From Phormidium ambiguum IAM M-71 (lineage in GTDB: Bacteria; Cyanobacteriota; Cyanobacteriia; Cyanobacteriales; Aerosakkonemataceae): DNA of 64,000 nt. The DNA lies in contig NZ_MRCE01000012.1 in NCBI RefSeq assembly GCF_001904725.1, forward strand, positions 1-64,000. Direction: 5' to 3'. The notes beneath the pieces are model-generated. The model was not told where the DNA came from. It was given only the letters and a program-made list of their open reading frames with translations, and ran no database searches. Made by a program: the position numbers and the translations under genes. Of the stretch, positions 8,993 through 16,598 are shown in pieces. Every line of letters starts with the position of its first letter. Position 1 is the stretch's first letter.

Positions 8993-9013
8993 TAAGGTAA
9001 AGTATTTACCTTA
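8993..9013. promoter_or_regulatory. Operator-like palindrome before BMP transporter gene
   Basis: TAAGGTAAA-GTA-TTTACCTTA: perfect 9-base arms with a 3-base centre, 47 bases before the BMP gene start. The symmetry suggests a dimeric regulator site. It contains GTA-N7-TAC, one base short of the NtcA spacing GTA-N8-TAC, so NtcA is not a clean fit. Confidence 0.5.
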
Positions 9014-9030
9014 GTCTGAATCAGTGAAGA

Positions 9031-9058
9031 CAAAATTTAAAATCTAAAATCTAAAATA
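9031..9058 (+). repeat. TAAAATC heptamer array at gene start
   Basis: Degenerate 7-base units (AAAATTT AAAATCT AAAATCT AAAAT) end 2 bases before the ATG of the BMP gene. The same type of array precedes genes at 11573, 28310 and 34228. Confidence 0.75.
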
Positions 9059-9060
9059 GC

Positions 9061-10275
9061 ATGACCAACAACCGTTCATTGTACTTAAATCGGCGGAAAG
9101 TTATTCGGGGAATTTTAGCAACTACTGCCTTTGGAGTAACATCAAAACTGTGGACTGGATGTACACCAACAGCGCAACAACCTACACCAACAACATCAAC
9201 TCCAACAACAGGTGCTACCACTCCAAATAGTACCAATAAACCAATAGCAATGGGGTTTATTTACGTTGGTCCGAAAGATGATTTTGGTTACAATCAAGCT
9301 CACGCCGAAGGAAAAGCAGGAGTTGCGAAAATAGCTGGAGTAAAAACTGTAGAAGAAGCGAACGTTCCTGAAACTACAGCAGTCCAAGAATCGATGCGAA
9401 ATATGATTAATCAGGATCAAGTAAACGTTTTATTTCCTACTTCTTTCGGTTACTTCGATCCACATATTATTAAAGTTGCTCAAGAATATCCTGAAGTGCA
9501 ATTCCTACACTGTGGTGGATTGTATGAAGAAGGAAAACACCCCAAAAATATTGGTAGTTACTTTGGATATATTGATGAAGCACAATATATAGCAGGTATT
9601 ATTGCTGCTCACACATCTAAGACGGGAAAATTAGGATTTGTTGCTGCTAAACCGATTCCTCAGTTACTACGAAATGTTAATAGTTTTACTTTAGGTGCTA
9701 GAAGCATTAAGCCAAATATTACAACGCAAATTATTTTTACAGGAGATTGGTCTTTACCTGTAAAAGAAGCAGAAGCTACTAATAGTATGATCGACCAAGG
9801 TGTAGATGTAATTACCAGCCATGTAGACAGTCCTAAAGTGATAATGGAAACTGCGGAAAAACGAGGAATTTTTTCTTCTGGATATCATGCTAATCAAGCT
9901 CAATTAGCACCTAAAGGTTATTTGACAGGTGCGGAATGGGATTGGGCTAGTGTTTATAGTAAATATGCACAAATGATTAATGAAGGAAAAACTTTGATGA
10001 ATGGAGGAATTCCTCATTTAGTCAGGGGTGGATTAAAAGATGGTTTTTGTAAATTATCTGATTATGGCCCTGCGGTTAGTGAAGTTGCAAAAAAAGATGC
10101 GGAAGCAGCTAAAGCGAAGTTTATGGATGGCAGTATGGTAATTTACAAAGGAGAATTAAAAGATAATACAGGTAAAATAATTTTGCCAGCAGGTAAAGAA
10201 TATAAACAACAGGATGTGGAATTAGAAAGAATGAATTGGTTAGTAGAGGGTGTACTTGGCAGTATTACTAGTTAA
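9061..10275 (+). CDS. BMP-family ABC transporter binding lipoprotein
   Basis: 404 residues. The N-terminus has a twin-arginine-like LNRRKVIRG, a hydrophobic stretch and a lipobox LWTGC, then a Thr/Pro-rich linker (about 40-62), indicating an exported lipoprotein. The mature part is a BMP/PnrA-type ligand-binding fold: GFIYVGPKDDFGYNQAH, later FLHCGG and DVITSHVDSPKV. BMP proteins usually deliver nucleosides or related N-rich compounds to two NupB/NupC-like permeases, and two such genes follow. With the adjacent hydrolases, a ureide or purine-derived ligand is likely (inference). Confidence 0.88.
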   Translation: MTNNRSLYLNRRKVIRGILATTAFGVTSKLWTGCTPTAQQPTPTTSTPTTGATTPNSTNKPIAMGFIYVGPKDDFGYNQAHAEGKAGVAKIAGVKTVEEANVPETTAVQESMRNMINQDQVNVLFPTSFGYFDPHIIKVAQEYPEVQFLHCGGLYEEGKHPKNIGSYFGYIDEAQYIAGIIAAHTSKTGKLGFVAAKPIPQLLRNVNSFTLGARSIKPNITTQIIFTGDWSLPVKEAEATNSMIDQGVDVITSHVDSPKVIMETAEKRGIFSSGYHANQAQLAPKGYLTGAEWDWASVYSKYAQMINEGKTLMNGGIPHLVRGGLKDGFCKLSDYGPAVSEVAKKDAEAAKAKFMDGSMVIYKGELKDNTGKIILPAGKEYKQQDVELERMNWLVEGVLGSITS

Positions 10276-10383
10276 TTACAATATGGGTTTGGGAGGTGCG
10301 GTATTAGCAGATGAATCTGGTATATAAAACCTACCTCTGGAAAGAAAAACTAAAAACTTACCTATTGGGCTGGAGGGTAACGG

Positions 10384-11469
10384 GTGTTATTACAAAATTG
10401 GCAGATAAAATTAGAAAAGATTTGTATTCCCTTAGCCGCGCTAATCTTTTCTTTGATAATATTTGGGATATTTTGTGCGGCTGCGGGAGCAAATCCTTTT
10501 GAAGTTTATGCTTCAATTTATAAGGCAGCATTTGGGAGTTGGTATTCATTTCAAAATACGCTAATTCGGGCTGCACCTTTGATGTTAAGTTCGCTTTGTA
10601 CTGCTTTACCTGCTCAGTTGGGATTAATAATTATTGGGAATGAAGGAGCAATTGTAATTGGTGGTTTAGCGGCTGTAGCAATGGGATTAGCGATCGCAAC
10701 TTTACCACCTTTCGCCGTGCAATCAGCAATGGCGATCGCCAGTATAATAGGGGGTGGTTTATGGATTATGGCTGTCGGTGCTTTACGTTACTATCGCGGA
10801 GTTAATGAAACAATTAGCAGCCTGTTATTGAATTATATTGCGATCGCAATTCTCAATCAATTAGTCGGTGGGCCGATGCGCGATCCCACCAGCTTAAATA
10901 AACCCTCAAGTTACCCAATTTTAGACATTAATATGTTGGGAAACCTTCCCGGAACGCGCATTCATTACGGCTTAATTTACGGAATCATTGCTTGCTTAAT
11001 CGCTTACTTTTTGATCCAACGCACTACTTTTGGCTTTGCAGTGCGGACAGTTGGCGGTAATATTCGAGCAGCTAAAATAGCTGGATTACCAGTAGGAAAA
11101 CTTACATTAACAATCTGTTTTTTAGCAGGTTCTTGTGCAGGTTTAGCAGGAATGGCAGAAGTTGCTGCCGTACATGGTCGAGCTAATGAATCATTAAATT
11201 CAAGTTACGGTTATAGTGGTATTTTAGTCGCATTTATCGCCAGACATAACCCACTCGCAGCAATTTTAGTTTCAATTTTACTCGGAGGAATTCTTGCTAG
11301 TGGTGGGATTCTTCAAAGGTCGCATAACTTACCAGATGCTACAGTTTTAGTATTTCAAGGAATTGTGTTTTTAGTGATTTTATACAGTGAATCACTTTAC
11401 GGACGCTTGCCGTTTTTTAAACCAGGTTTCCGTCAAAAATCTAGCACAAATTTAACAACTCAGGCTTAA
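10384..11469 (+). CDS. ABC transporter permease, BMP/nucleoside type (1)
   Basis: 361 residues, about nine hydrophobic segments, of the branched-chain/BMP permease family. Diagnostic stretches are GNEGAIVIGGLAAVAMG, NETISSLLLNYIA and FAVRTVGGNIRAAKIAGLPV. It starts with GTG at 10384, chosen because GGAGGG lies about 9 bases upstream. It should pair with the permease at 11573 to form the channel. The 108-base gap after the BMP gene leaves no room for the expected ATPase. Confidence 0.88.
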   Translation: MLLQNWQIKLEKICIPLAALIFSLIIFGIFCAAAGANPFEVYASIYKAAFGSWYSFQNTLIRAAPLMLSSLCTALPAQLGLIIIGNEGAIVIGGLAAVAMGLAIATLPPFAVQSAMAIASIIGGGLWIMAVGALRYYRGVNETISSLLLNYIAIAILNQLVGGPMRDPTSLNKPSSYPILDINMLGNLPGTRIHYGLIYGIIACLIAYFLIQRTTFGFAVRTVGGNIRAAKIAGLPVGKLTLTICFLAGSCAGLAGMAEVAAVHGRANESLNSSYGYSGILVAFIARHNPLAAILVSILLGGILASGGILQRSHNLPDATVLVFQGIVFLVILYSESLYGRLPFFKPGFRQKSSTNLTTQA

Positions 11470-11482
11470 TAGGCAAGATGGT

Positions 11483-11501
11483 GACAGGCAAGATGCCTGT
11501 C
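11483..11501. repeat. Short palindromic repeat GACAGGCA-AGA-TGCCTGTC
   Basis: Perfect 8-base arms with a 3-base loop between the two permease genes. A related GGCAAGATGCC sequence occurs at about 20225, so this is probably a dispersed repeat and not a specific regulator site. Confidence 0.7.
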
Positions 11502-11536
11502 CTACGGGTACGGGACTGGGATTCGTTATCAATTCA

Positions 11537-11568
11537 TCCAAAATCTAAAATCAAAAATCTAAAATCAG
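11537..11568 (+). repeat. TAAAATC heptamer array at gene start
   Basis: Degenerate heptamers (CCAAAATCTAAAATC AAAAATCTAAAATC) ending 4 bases before the ATG at 11573; same family as the array at 9031. Confidence 0.75.
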
Positions 11569-11572
11569 AAAC

Positions 11573-12496
11573 ATGGCAACAGAAACTATTGGATGGTGGG
11601 GAGTACCCCTAGCAATTTTAGCCGGAACAATTCGTGGTAGTGCCCCTTTTCTGTTTGTGAGTTTAGGGGAATGCTTGACTGAAAAAAGTGGCAAAATTAA
11701 CCTGGGTTTAGAAGGAACTTTGCTATTAGGTGCAATGAGTGCTTATGCCACATCTTATCTTACTGGATCGCCTTGGTTAGGGGTATTGATGGCTGGCGTA
11801 GCGGGAATGTTTCTGGGTTTAATTCATGCTTTATTGGTGCAACAACCAAAAGTAAATGATGTAGCAGTAGGCATTGCCATGATTATTTTTGGGAGTGGGA
11901 TTGCCTTTTTCTTTGGTAAACCTTTCATTCAGCCAGTTGCACCAAGATTGCCTGTAATTGAATTAGGAAATTGGAGTACTATTCCTTCAGTAAAAGCGGC
12001 ATTACAAATTAGTCCTTTGTTTATTTTAGGATTAGCGATCGCACCTCTGATGCAATGGTTTTTCCGTTCAACTCGTTGGGGTTTATTTATTCGCGCCGTT
12101 GGCGATAGTCCCGAAGCTGCTAAAGCAATGGGACTTTCGGTAAATAAAGTCAGAATGTTTGCAATTATTGCTGGCAGTTTTCTCGCTGGTATTGGTGGCG
12201 CTTACCTATCTTTGTATTACCCAGGTAGTTGGACGGAAAGGATTTCTAGCGGTCAGGGATTAATGGCGGTTGCTTTAGTAATTTTTGCTCGTTGGAATCC
12301 AATTCAGTGTTTATATGCTGCATTGCTGTTTGGCGGAGCACAATCGATCGGCCCTGCTTTACAATCAGTAGGAGTAACAGGTTTTTATTACTTGTTTAAT
12401 GCTTCACCTTACATTTTGACTTTGCTAATTATGATTATCACCTGTTCTCCGAAACGGACTCTTAACGGTGTACCAGGTGCATTAACAACGCAATAA
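11573..12496 (+). CDS. ABC transporter permease, BMP/nucleoside type (2)
   Basis: 307 residues, about eight hydrophobic segments. It is the second permease of the BMP system: SLGECLTEKSGKINLGLEG near the N-terminus is the family signature, followed by VGIAMIIFGSGIAFFFG and FIRAVGDSPEAAKAMGLSV. It lies about 100 bases after the first permease, behind a repeat-filled spacer. No ATP-binding gene follows; the next gene is a glucokinase. The ATPase must be encoded elsewhere for the importer to work. Confidence 0.88.
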   Translation: MATETIGWWGVPLAILAGTIRGSAPFLFVSLGECLTEKSGKINLGLEGTLLLGAMSAYATSYLTGSPWLGVLMAGVAGMFLGLIHALLVQQPKVNDVAVGIAMIIFGSGIAFFFGKPFIQPVAPRLPVIELGNWSTIPSVKAALQISPLFILGLAIAPLMQWFFRSTRWGLFIRAVGDSPEAAKAMGLSVNKVRMFAIIAGSFLAGIGGAYLSLYYPGSWTERISSGQGLMAVALVIFARWNPIQCLYAALLFGGAQSIGPALQSVGVTGFYYLFNASPYILTLLIMIITCSPKRTLNGVPGALTTQ

Positions 12497-12676
12497 TTAT
12501 TTAGTGTCAAGAAAGCAGAAGACAGAAAAAAGGTTTTAAGCAATGGGGTAGAATTTAGCTGTTATCCTTTGTCTGCTAAGCAACAAATTATTTCCAAAAC
12601 CTACTCCTACTTTTACCTTTTTCATTATTGCTGTTATGTTGCAATAGGACATTAAATTAAGAAAGTAGTTAAGGAT

Positions 12677-13384
12677 ATGAGCGAACAAAATGGAAGCGTT
12701 ACTACATTATCAATAGATATTGGTGGTAGTGGCATTAAAGCGATGGTATTAAGCGCGGATGGTACACCACTAACGGAACGCAATCGTGTGGATACACCAA
12801 AACCAGCGAAACCAGAACCAGTCATTGAAGCGATCGCGCAAATAGCTGCTAGTAAAGGTAATTTCGATCGGGTATCTGTAGGTTTTCCCGGAGTAGTGCG
12901 AAATGGGGTGATTGGTACGGCGGCGAACCTTGACCGAGATTGGATTAATTTTGACTTAAGAACTACCTTAGAGGAGAAATTGGGGAAACCTGTGCGCGTA
13001 GCTAACGATGCAGATATTCAAGGTTTGGGGGCAATTTCTGGTCAAGGAGTAGAATTAGTAATTACGTTAGGTACAGGTTTTGGTTCGGCTTTGTTTGTTG
13101 ATGGCAAACTGGTGCCAAATTTGGAACTCGGACACCATCAATTTCGCAAAGGTGAAACTTACGAACAAGAATTAGGTCGTGCTAGTTACGACAAAATTGG
13201 CAAGAGAAGATGGAATAGTCGTTTAGAAAAAGCGATCGCTGCTTTGGAATACACTTTTAATTACGACTACCTTTATATTGGTGGTGGAAACGCCAATAAA
13301 ATTACCTTTGAGCTTCCACCAAACGTCAAAACTGTTCCCAATGTTTCCGGTATTTTAGGCGGAATTGCCCTTTGGCGGGAATAA
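12677..13384 (+). CDS. ppgK: Polyphosphate glucokinase (ROK family)
   Basis: 235 residues. The N-terminal phosphate-1 loop SIDIGGSGIKAMVL, ANDADIQGLGA and the TLGTGFGSALFVDGKL glycine loop identify a ROK-type sugar kinase. The short length, ELGHH in the middle and the missing regulator HTH fit polyphosphate-dependent glucokinase, an enzyme shown in Anabaena to phosphorylate glucose with polyphosphate. The zinc-binding cysteines of typical ROK repressors are absent. AAGGAT precedes the ATG. It is convergent with rpsU, with 7 bases between stops. Confidence 0.8.
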   Translation: MSEQNGSVTTLSIDIGGSGIKAMVLSADGTPLTERNRVDTPKPAKPEPVIEAIAQIAASKGNFDRVSVGFPGVVRNGVIGTAANLDRDWINFDLRTTLEEKLGKPVRVANDADIQGLGAISGQGVELVITLGTGFGSALFVDGKLVPNLELGHHQFRKGETYEQELGRASYDKIGKRRWNSRLEKAIAALEYTFNYDYLYIGGGNANKITFELPPNVKTVPNVSGILGGIALWRE

Positions 13385-13391
13385 AAAGTAA

Positions 13392-13580
13392 TTAACGACG
13401 GGAACGCCTTTTTCCTTGCTTACTGTTGGCAATTGCTTTGCGCTTACGTTTCTCTAGCGGGGTTTCAAAGTGACGATTCTTTTTCATATCAGGAAAAATA
13501 CCTGCTTGAGAAACTTTGCGCTTGAATCGACGTAATCCTGACTCAATCCCTTCATTTTCACCAATAATTACTTGAGCCAT
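13392..13580 (-). CDS. rpsU: 30S ribosomal protein S21
   Basis: 62 residues, normal length. The signature [20 protein letters not shown], the [14 protein letters not shown] core and the basic C-terminus identify S21. It lies downstream of an RRM-type rbp gene in the same direction, the order known from Anabaena rbpA1-rpsU. A hairpin with a U tract between them (13626-13654) means that rpsU may depend on read-through or have its own promoter. Confidence 0.96.
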   Translation of the reverse strand: MAQVIIGENEGIESGLRRFKRKVSQAGIFPDMKKNRHFETPLEKRKRKAIANSKQGKRRSRR

Positions 13581-13625
13581 CCGGTCTCCTTTTTGACTAA
13601 TTGTGCGAGCGGGCTAACGAAAATC

Positions 13626-13654
13626 AAAAAAGGGCAGGTGTTTGTACCTACCCT
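13626..13654 (-). terminator. Terminator/attenuator between rbp and rpsU
   Basis: Read leftward, a 9-bp stem (13646-13654 with 13631-13639, one G-U pair) has a 6-base loop and is followed by six U residues (13626-13631). It lies 45 bases before the rpsU start, the textbook form of an intrinsic terminator. Confidence 0.75.
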
Positions 13655-13695
13655 CAAGATTAGAAACTTAAAATCTTAAATCTTAAGCGCAGGGC

Positions 13696-14010
13696 TTAGT
13701 AGCGACGACCGCCGCCACCACCACGATTGTTTCCCCAACCGCCGCCGCCGCCTCTATTACCGCCTTCTTCGCGGGGTCTTGCTTTATTTACTTTCAAATC
13801 ACGACCCATCCATTCGGCTCCATCCAGAGCTTCGATCGCAGCGGTTTCTTCAGCCTCTGTTCCCATTTCGACAAAGCCAAATCCACGTAAGCGGCCTGTT
13901 TCCCGGTCTGTAGGCAACTGAACACGCTTAACTGTACCGTATTCAGCAAATACGTGAGTCAGGTCATCCTGCGTTACTTCGTAGGATAGATTGCCGACAT
14001 AAATTGACAT
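13696..14010 (-). CDS. rbp: RRM RNA-binding protein, Rbp family
   Basis: 104 residues: one RNA recognition motif (about 1-80) with RNP2 IYVGNL at the start and RNP1 RGFGFVEM at about 43-50. A short glycine-rich tail follows ([17 protein letters not shown]). This is the cyanobacterial Rbp type with a glycine-rich C-terminus, often cold-induced and linked to rpsU. The 5' region (14011-14157) is long enough for a structured leader, as in known cold-regulated rbp genes. Confidence 0.93.
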   Translation of the reverse strand: MSIYVGNLSYEVTQDDLTHVFAEYGTVKRVQLPTDRETGRLRGFGFVEMGTEAEETAAIEALDGAEWMGRDLKVNKARPREEGGNRGGGGGWGNNRGGGGGRRY

Positions 14011-14157
14011 AACCTAGATTCTCCAGAATCAAAAAGTGAAGAGAGTTAGATTCGGAGAGACGCTTATAAACATAAAACGAATGCCAACCGAAAATAATCC
14101 TTATATACAGACTAGCACAATACTGAGGAAAATACTGAATTTTAACTAAGAAGTTTT

Positions 14158-14199
14158 CACCTCAGATTCTTAAAATTTTGTTAATCTGAGGTGTATTTT
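14158..14199 (+). terminator. Hairpin with T tract between desC and rbp
   Basis: Perfect 11-bp stem CACCTCAGATT (14158-14168) with 14183-14193, followed on the plus strand by TATTTTTT. The T tract faces the plus strand although both flanking genes are on the minus strand. The stem alone could still end desC transcripts; as a full terminator it would stop transcription antisense to desC. Confidence 0.55.
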
Positions 14200-14204
14200 T
14201 TGCT

Positions 14205-15068
14205 TTAAAGTTGAGTCTGTTCTGTTGCAGTTTGGGGTGGTAAGATAACTTTGCGCGCTAATCCTAGCAGTTGTAAAAGTTGAATTGCCCACCAGGTCAT
14301 ATCAATTTCCCACCATTTCCAGCCAGCTTTAGCGACATTGGGGTAGGCGTGATGGTTGTTGTGCCAACCTTCACCGTAGGTCAGGATAGCTGCCCACCAA
14401 AGATTTCCAGAGTTGTCGTTAGATTCAAATGTGCGATATCCTGCCATGTGGGTAGCAGAGTTTATTAACCAGGTGCTGTGCCAAAGCAAGACAGCGCGGA
14501 GAAATACTCCATAAATGACAAATGACCAACCGCCCAAAACATATAACAGAATGCCTACAGGAATCTGAAGCAGCAGAAAATATTTATTTAACCAGCGATA
14601 GAAAGGATCTTTGACTAAATCGGGTGCAAACTGTTTATAGTGTTCGTATTCAAAAAATTCTTTACGTGGGTAAAATAGCCAAAGCATGTGGCTCCACCAA
14701 AACCCACGACGCGCAGAATAAGGGTCTTTGTCAACATCTTCTGTGTGGAGGTGATGTAGTCGATGTCCGGCTACCCAAAAGATCGGCCCACCTTGCAGTG
14801 CTAGCGCACCAATGAGGGTGATGGCATATTCGACAAATTTAGGAACCTGAAAACTGCGGTGAGTTAGCAAGCGGTGATACCCTAAGCAAATGCCAATACT
14901 GCCAAATAACCAGTGGAGAAATATTGTTACCCCCAAAGCAGACCAAGAGAAAAACCAGGGAGCGCAAAGAGCGATCGCATGAACCGCACCAAAAAACACC
15001 ACACTCGTCCAACTTAATTTTAAAGACTCCCCATTCTCTGGAGCAGTTTTTATCGAATCCAAGGTCAT
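14205..15068 (-). CDS. desC: Acyl-lipid delta-9 desaturase
   Basis: 287 residues with four to five membrane segments and the three histidine boxes of integral-membrane desaturases: HRLLTH (about 65-70), HRLHH (about 102-106) and HNNHH (about 237-241), which hold the di-iron centre. The family introduces the first double bond into membrane-lipid acyl chains and matches cyanobacterial DesC in length and box spacing. It is divergent from a TetR-type regulator starting at 15268; the 199-base gap holds two operator-like repeats, so regulation of desC by that protein is plausible. Confidence 0.9.
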   Translation of the reverse strand: MTLDSIKTAPENGESLKLSWTSVVFFGAVHAIALCAPWFFSWSALGVTIFLHWLFGSIGICLGYHRLLTHRSFQVPKFVEYAITLIGALALQGGPIFWVAGHRLHHLHTEDVDKDPYSARRGFWWSHMLWLFYPRKEFFEYEHYKQFAPDLVKDPFYRWLNKYFLLLQIPVGILLYVLGGWSFVIYGVFLRAVLLWHSTWLINSATHMAGYRTFESNDNSGNLWWAAILTYGEGWHNNHHAYPNVAKAGWKWWEIDMTWWAIQLLQLLGLARKVILPPQTATEQTQL

Positions 15069-15195
15069 AAATTTCCTTTTTTAACGCGCCAAACATGAAC
15101 CAGAGGTCTGTAATAAACAACTGGTTCGCTCAACCCCATGTACACTGACTAAAACTTAAATTTGCTAAGAAAGTAGTTACAGTAGGATTAGAGGA

Positions 15196-15212
15196 TGCAA
15201 GTGATACTTACA
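15196..15212. promoter_or_regulatory. TetR-type operator candidate, copy 1
   Basis: TGCAAGTGATACTTACA, an imperfect palindrome (TGCAAGT / ACTTACA around GAT) repeated exactly at 15243-15259. It lies between desC and the TetR-like gene. Confidence 0.6.
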
Positions 15213-15242
15213 GTGATTAGCCTAACAACGATTTGTAATTTT

Positions 15243-15259
15243 TGCAAGTGATACTTACA
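15243..15259. promoter_or_regulatory. TetR-type operator candidate, copy 2
   Basis: Identical 17-base copy of 15196-15212, 47 bases away centre to centre and ending 8 bases before the regulator's ATG. This is a position typical of autoregulation. Confidence 0.6.
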
Positions 15260-15267
15260 TTTTACTC

Positions 15268-16482
15268 ATGGCGGCTCAAAGAAATTCCACTCGACAGCGT
15301 TTAGTTCATGCAGCGCTTGAATTATTTGCGGCGCAGGGTGTGACAGAGACTACAACTAAACAGATTGCAGAACTGGCGGAAGTCAATGAAGTGACGATAT
15401 TTCGCCAGTTTGGGAACAAACATGGTTTGTTATTGGCAGTCATTGAAGAAACGGCTGTCTTTACTAATTTAGGTCAAAATTTAATCCAACAGGCAAGGCA
15501 AACTAGTAGTATCTATCAAGCCCTCAAAGATTATGCTACGGCTTGCTTGCAAGCGTTGGAAAGAATTCCAGAGGTAGTGCGATCGGTAGTTGGCGAATCA
15601 GGACAGTACCCCGCCCAAAATCGAGAAGCACTCGGACAAGGATTTACCCAAGCGAATCGCTATGTAGCTGAATATTTTGCCACTGTGATTAATAGCGGAC
15701 AATTGCAAACTCATTTACCAGCAGAAAAACTGGCAAGTTTGCTCAATGGAATGCTCTTAGGATATGCAGTTATTGAGTTTACCAGCGAATTTCATGAACT
15801 TTGGCAAAATCGAGAGGATTTTTTAGAGAATTTAGTAACATTGTTTTTGCATGGAGCAGTCTCACAAGCACCTTCATCTCCGATAGTTTCTGTAGAGAAA
15901 ATTGCCGATTTACCTGCTTCTCTAGTGCATTTAATTTTGCAACGCGCTAAAAAACAAGGGTTGCAGGATTATGCGTTAATGTATGTTTTGTTTGGAGCGG
16001 GATTAAGTGTAACAGAAGTAGTGAGGTTAGAGCGATCGCACTACATCAAAGAGACTCATCAGCAACTTTTACAAATCACAAAAGAAAGAATACGTCAAGT
16101 TCCCCTCAACCAATGGATCGTGGGTAAACGCTACGGTTCTTATCAGCGAAATCCCCTGACTCAGTGGTTAAAAAGTCGCAAAGATCACCAATCAGCCTTA
16201 TTTATTGACGAAAACGGCAACCCTCTCTCAGAAATCCAGTTACGCCACAAATGGCAAACATTAACAGCAGATTTACTCTCTCCAGAAGGACAAACTCTCA
16301 GCATTGAGCAAACTCAACAAACTTGGTGCATAGATATGCTAACCAGAGGAATAGATGTGCAAAATTTGTCTATACTTACTGGTTGGGACACCACGAAGTT
16401 ACAGCAATATGTTCATAGAGCCAAAGAAAAAGCCGCTATAGAACAAGCAATTCGTGTCGATCAAAAATCTAAACCAGAGTAA
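15268..16482 (+). CDS. TetR domain fused to recombinase-like domain
   Basis: 404 residues, about twice the usual TetR length. Residues about 6-55 form a TetR helix-turn-helix (QRLVHAALELFAAQGVTETT, then NEVTIFRQFGNKHGLL), with a TetR-like ligand domain to about 195. From about 220 the sequence resembles the catalytic domain of tyrosine recombinases: LFGAGLSVTEVVRLER for the box I region, QTWCIDMLTRGIDVQNLSIL for box II and LQQYVHRAKEKA around the Tyr. The box I Arg and the His/Arg of box II are missing while the Tyr remains, so strand exchange is unlikely. Probably a regulator with a reused DNA-binding or dimer fold. Confidence 0.7.
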   Translation: MAAQRNSTRQRLVHAALELFAAQGVTETTTKQIAELAEVNEVTIFRQFGNKHGLLLAVIEETAVFTNLGQNLIQQARQTSSIYQALKDYATACLQALERIPEVVRSVVGESGQYPAQNREALGQGFTQANRYVAEYFATVINSGQLQTHLPAEKLASLLNGMLLGYAVIEFTSEFHELWQNREDFLENLVTLFLHGAVSQAPSSPIVSVEKIADLPASLVHLILQRAKKQGLQDYALMYVLFGAGLSVTEVVRLERSHYIKETHQQLLQITKERIRQVPLNQWIVGKRYGSYQRNPLTQWLKSRKDHQSALFIDENGNPLSEIQLRHKWQTLTADLLSPEGQTLSIEQTQQTWCIDMLTRGIDVQNLSILTGWDTTKLQQYVHRAKEKAAIEQAIRVDQKSKPE

Positions 16483-16598
16483 ATCCATTAAGATTAGTAA
16501 CAACTTTACACCTAGAAGTAGAGGTAATGATTAATGCTGAAGAAAAAATGGGTAATAAAAACTTATAGAGTGCATTAGTAAATACAGGAAGCCAATAT

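Noticed and set aside
8993-9013. Canonical NtcA site
   Set aside because: Spacing is GTA-N7-TAC, not N8, and I see no matching -10 box at the expected distance.
10276-10383. Remnant of the missing BMP ATPase
   Set aside because: A short ATG reading frame ending at about 10330 exists, but 15 codons are too few to identify any ATPase motif.
15268-16482. Active integrase or mobile element
   Set aside because: The catalytic Arg and His residues are missing and the protein begins with a TetR domain; no att-like repeats flank it.
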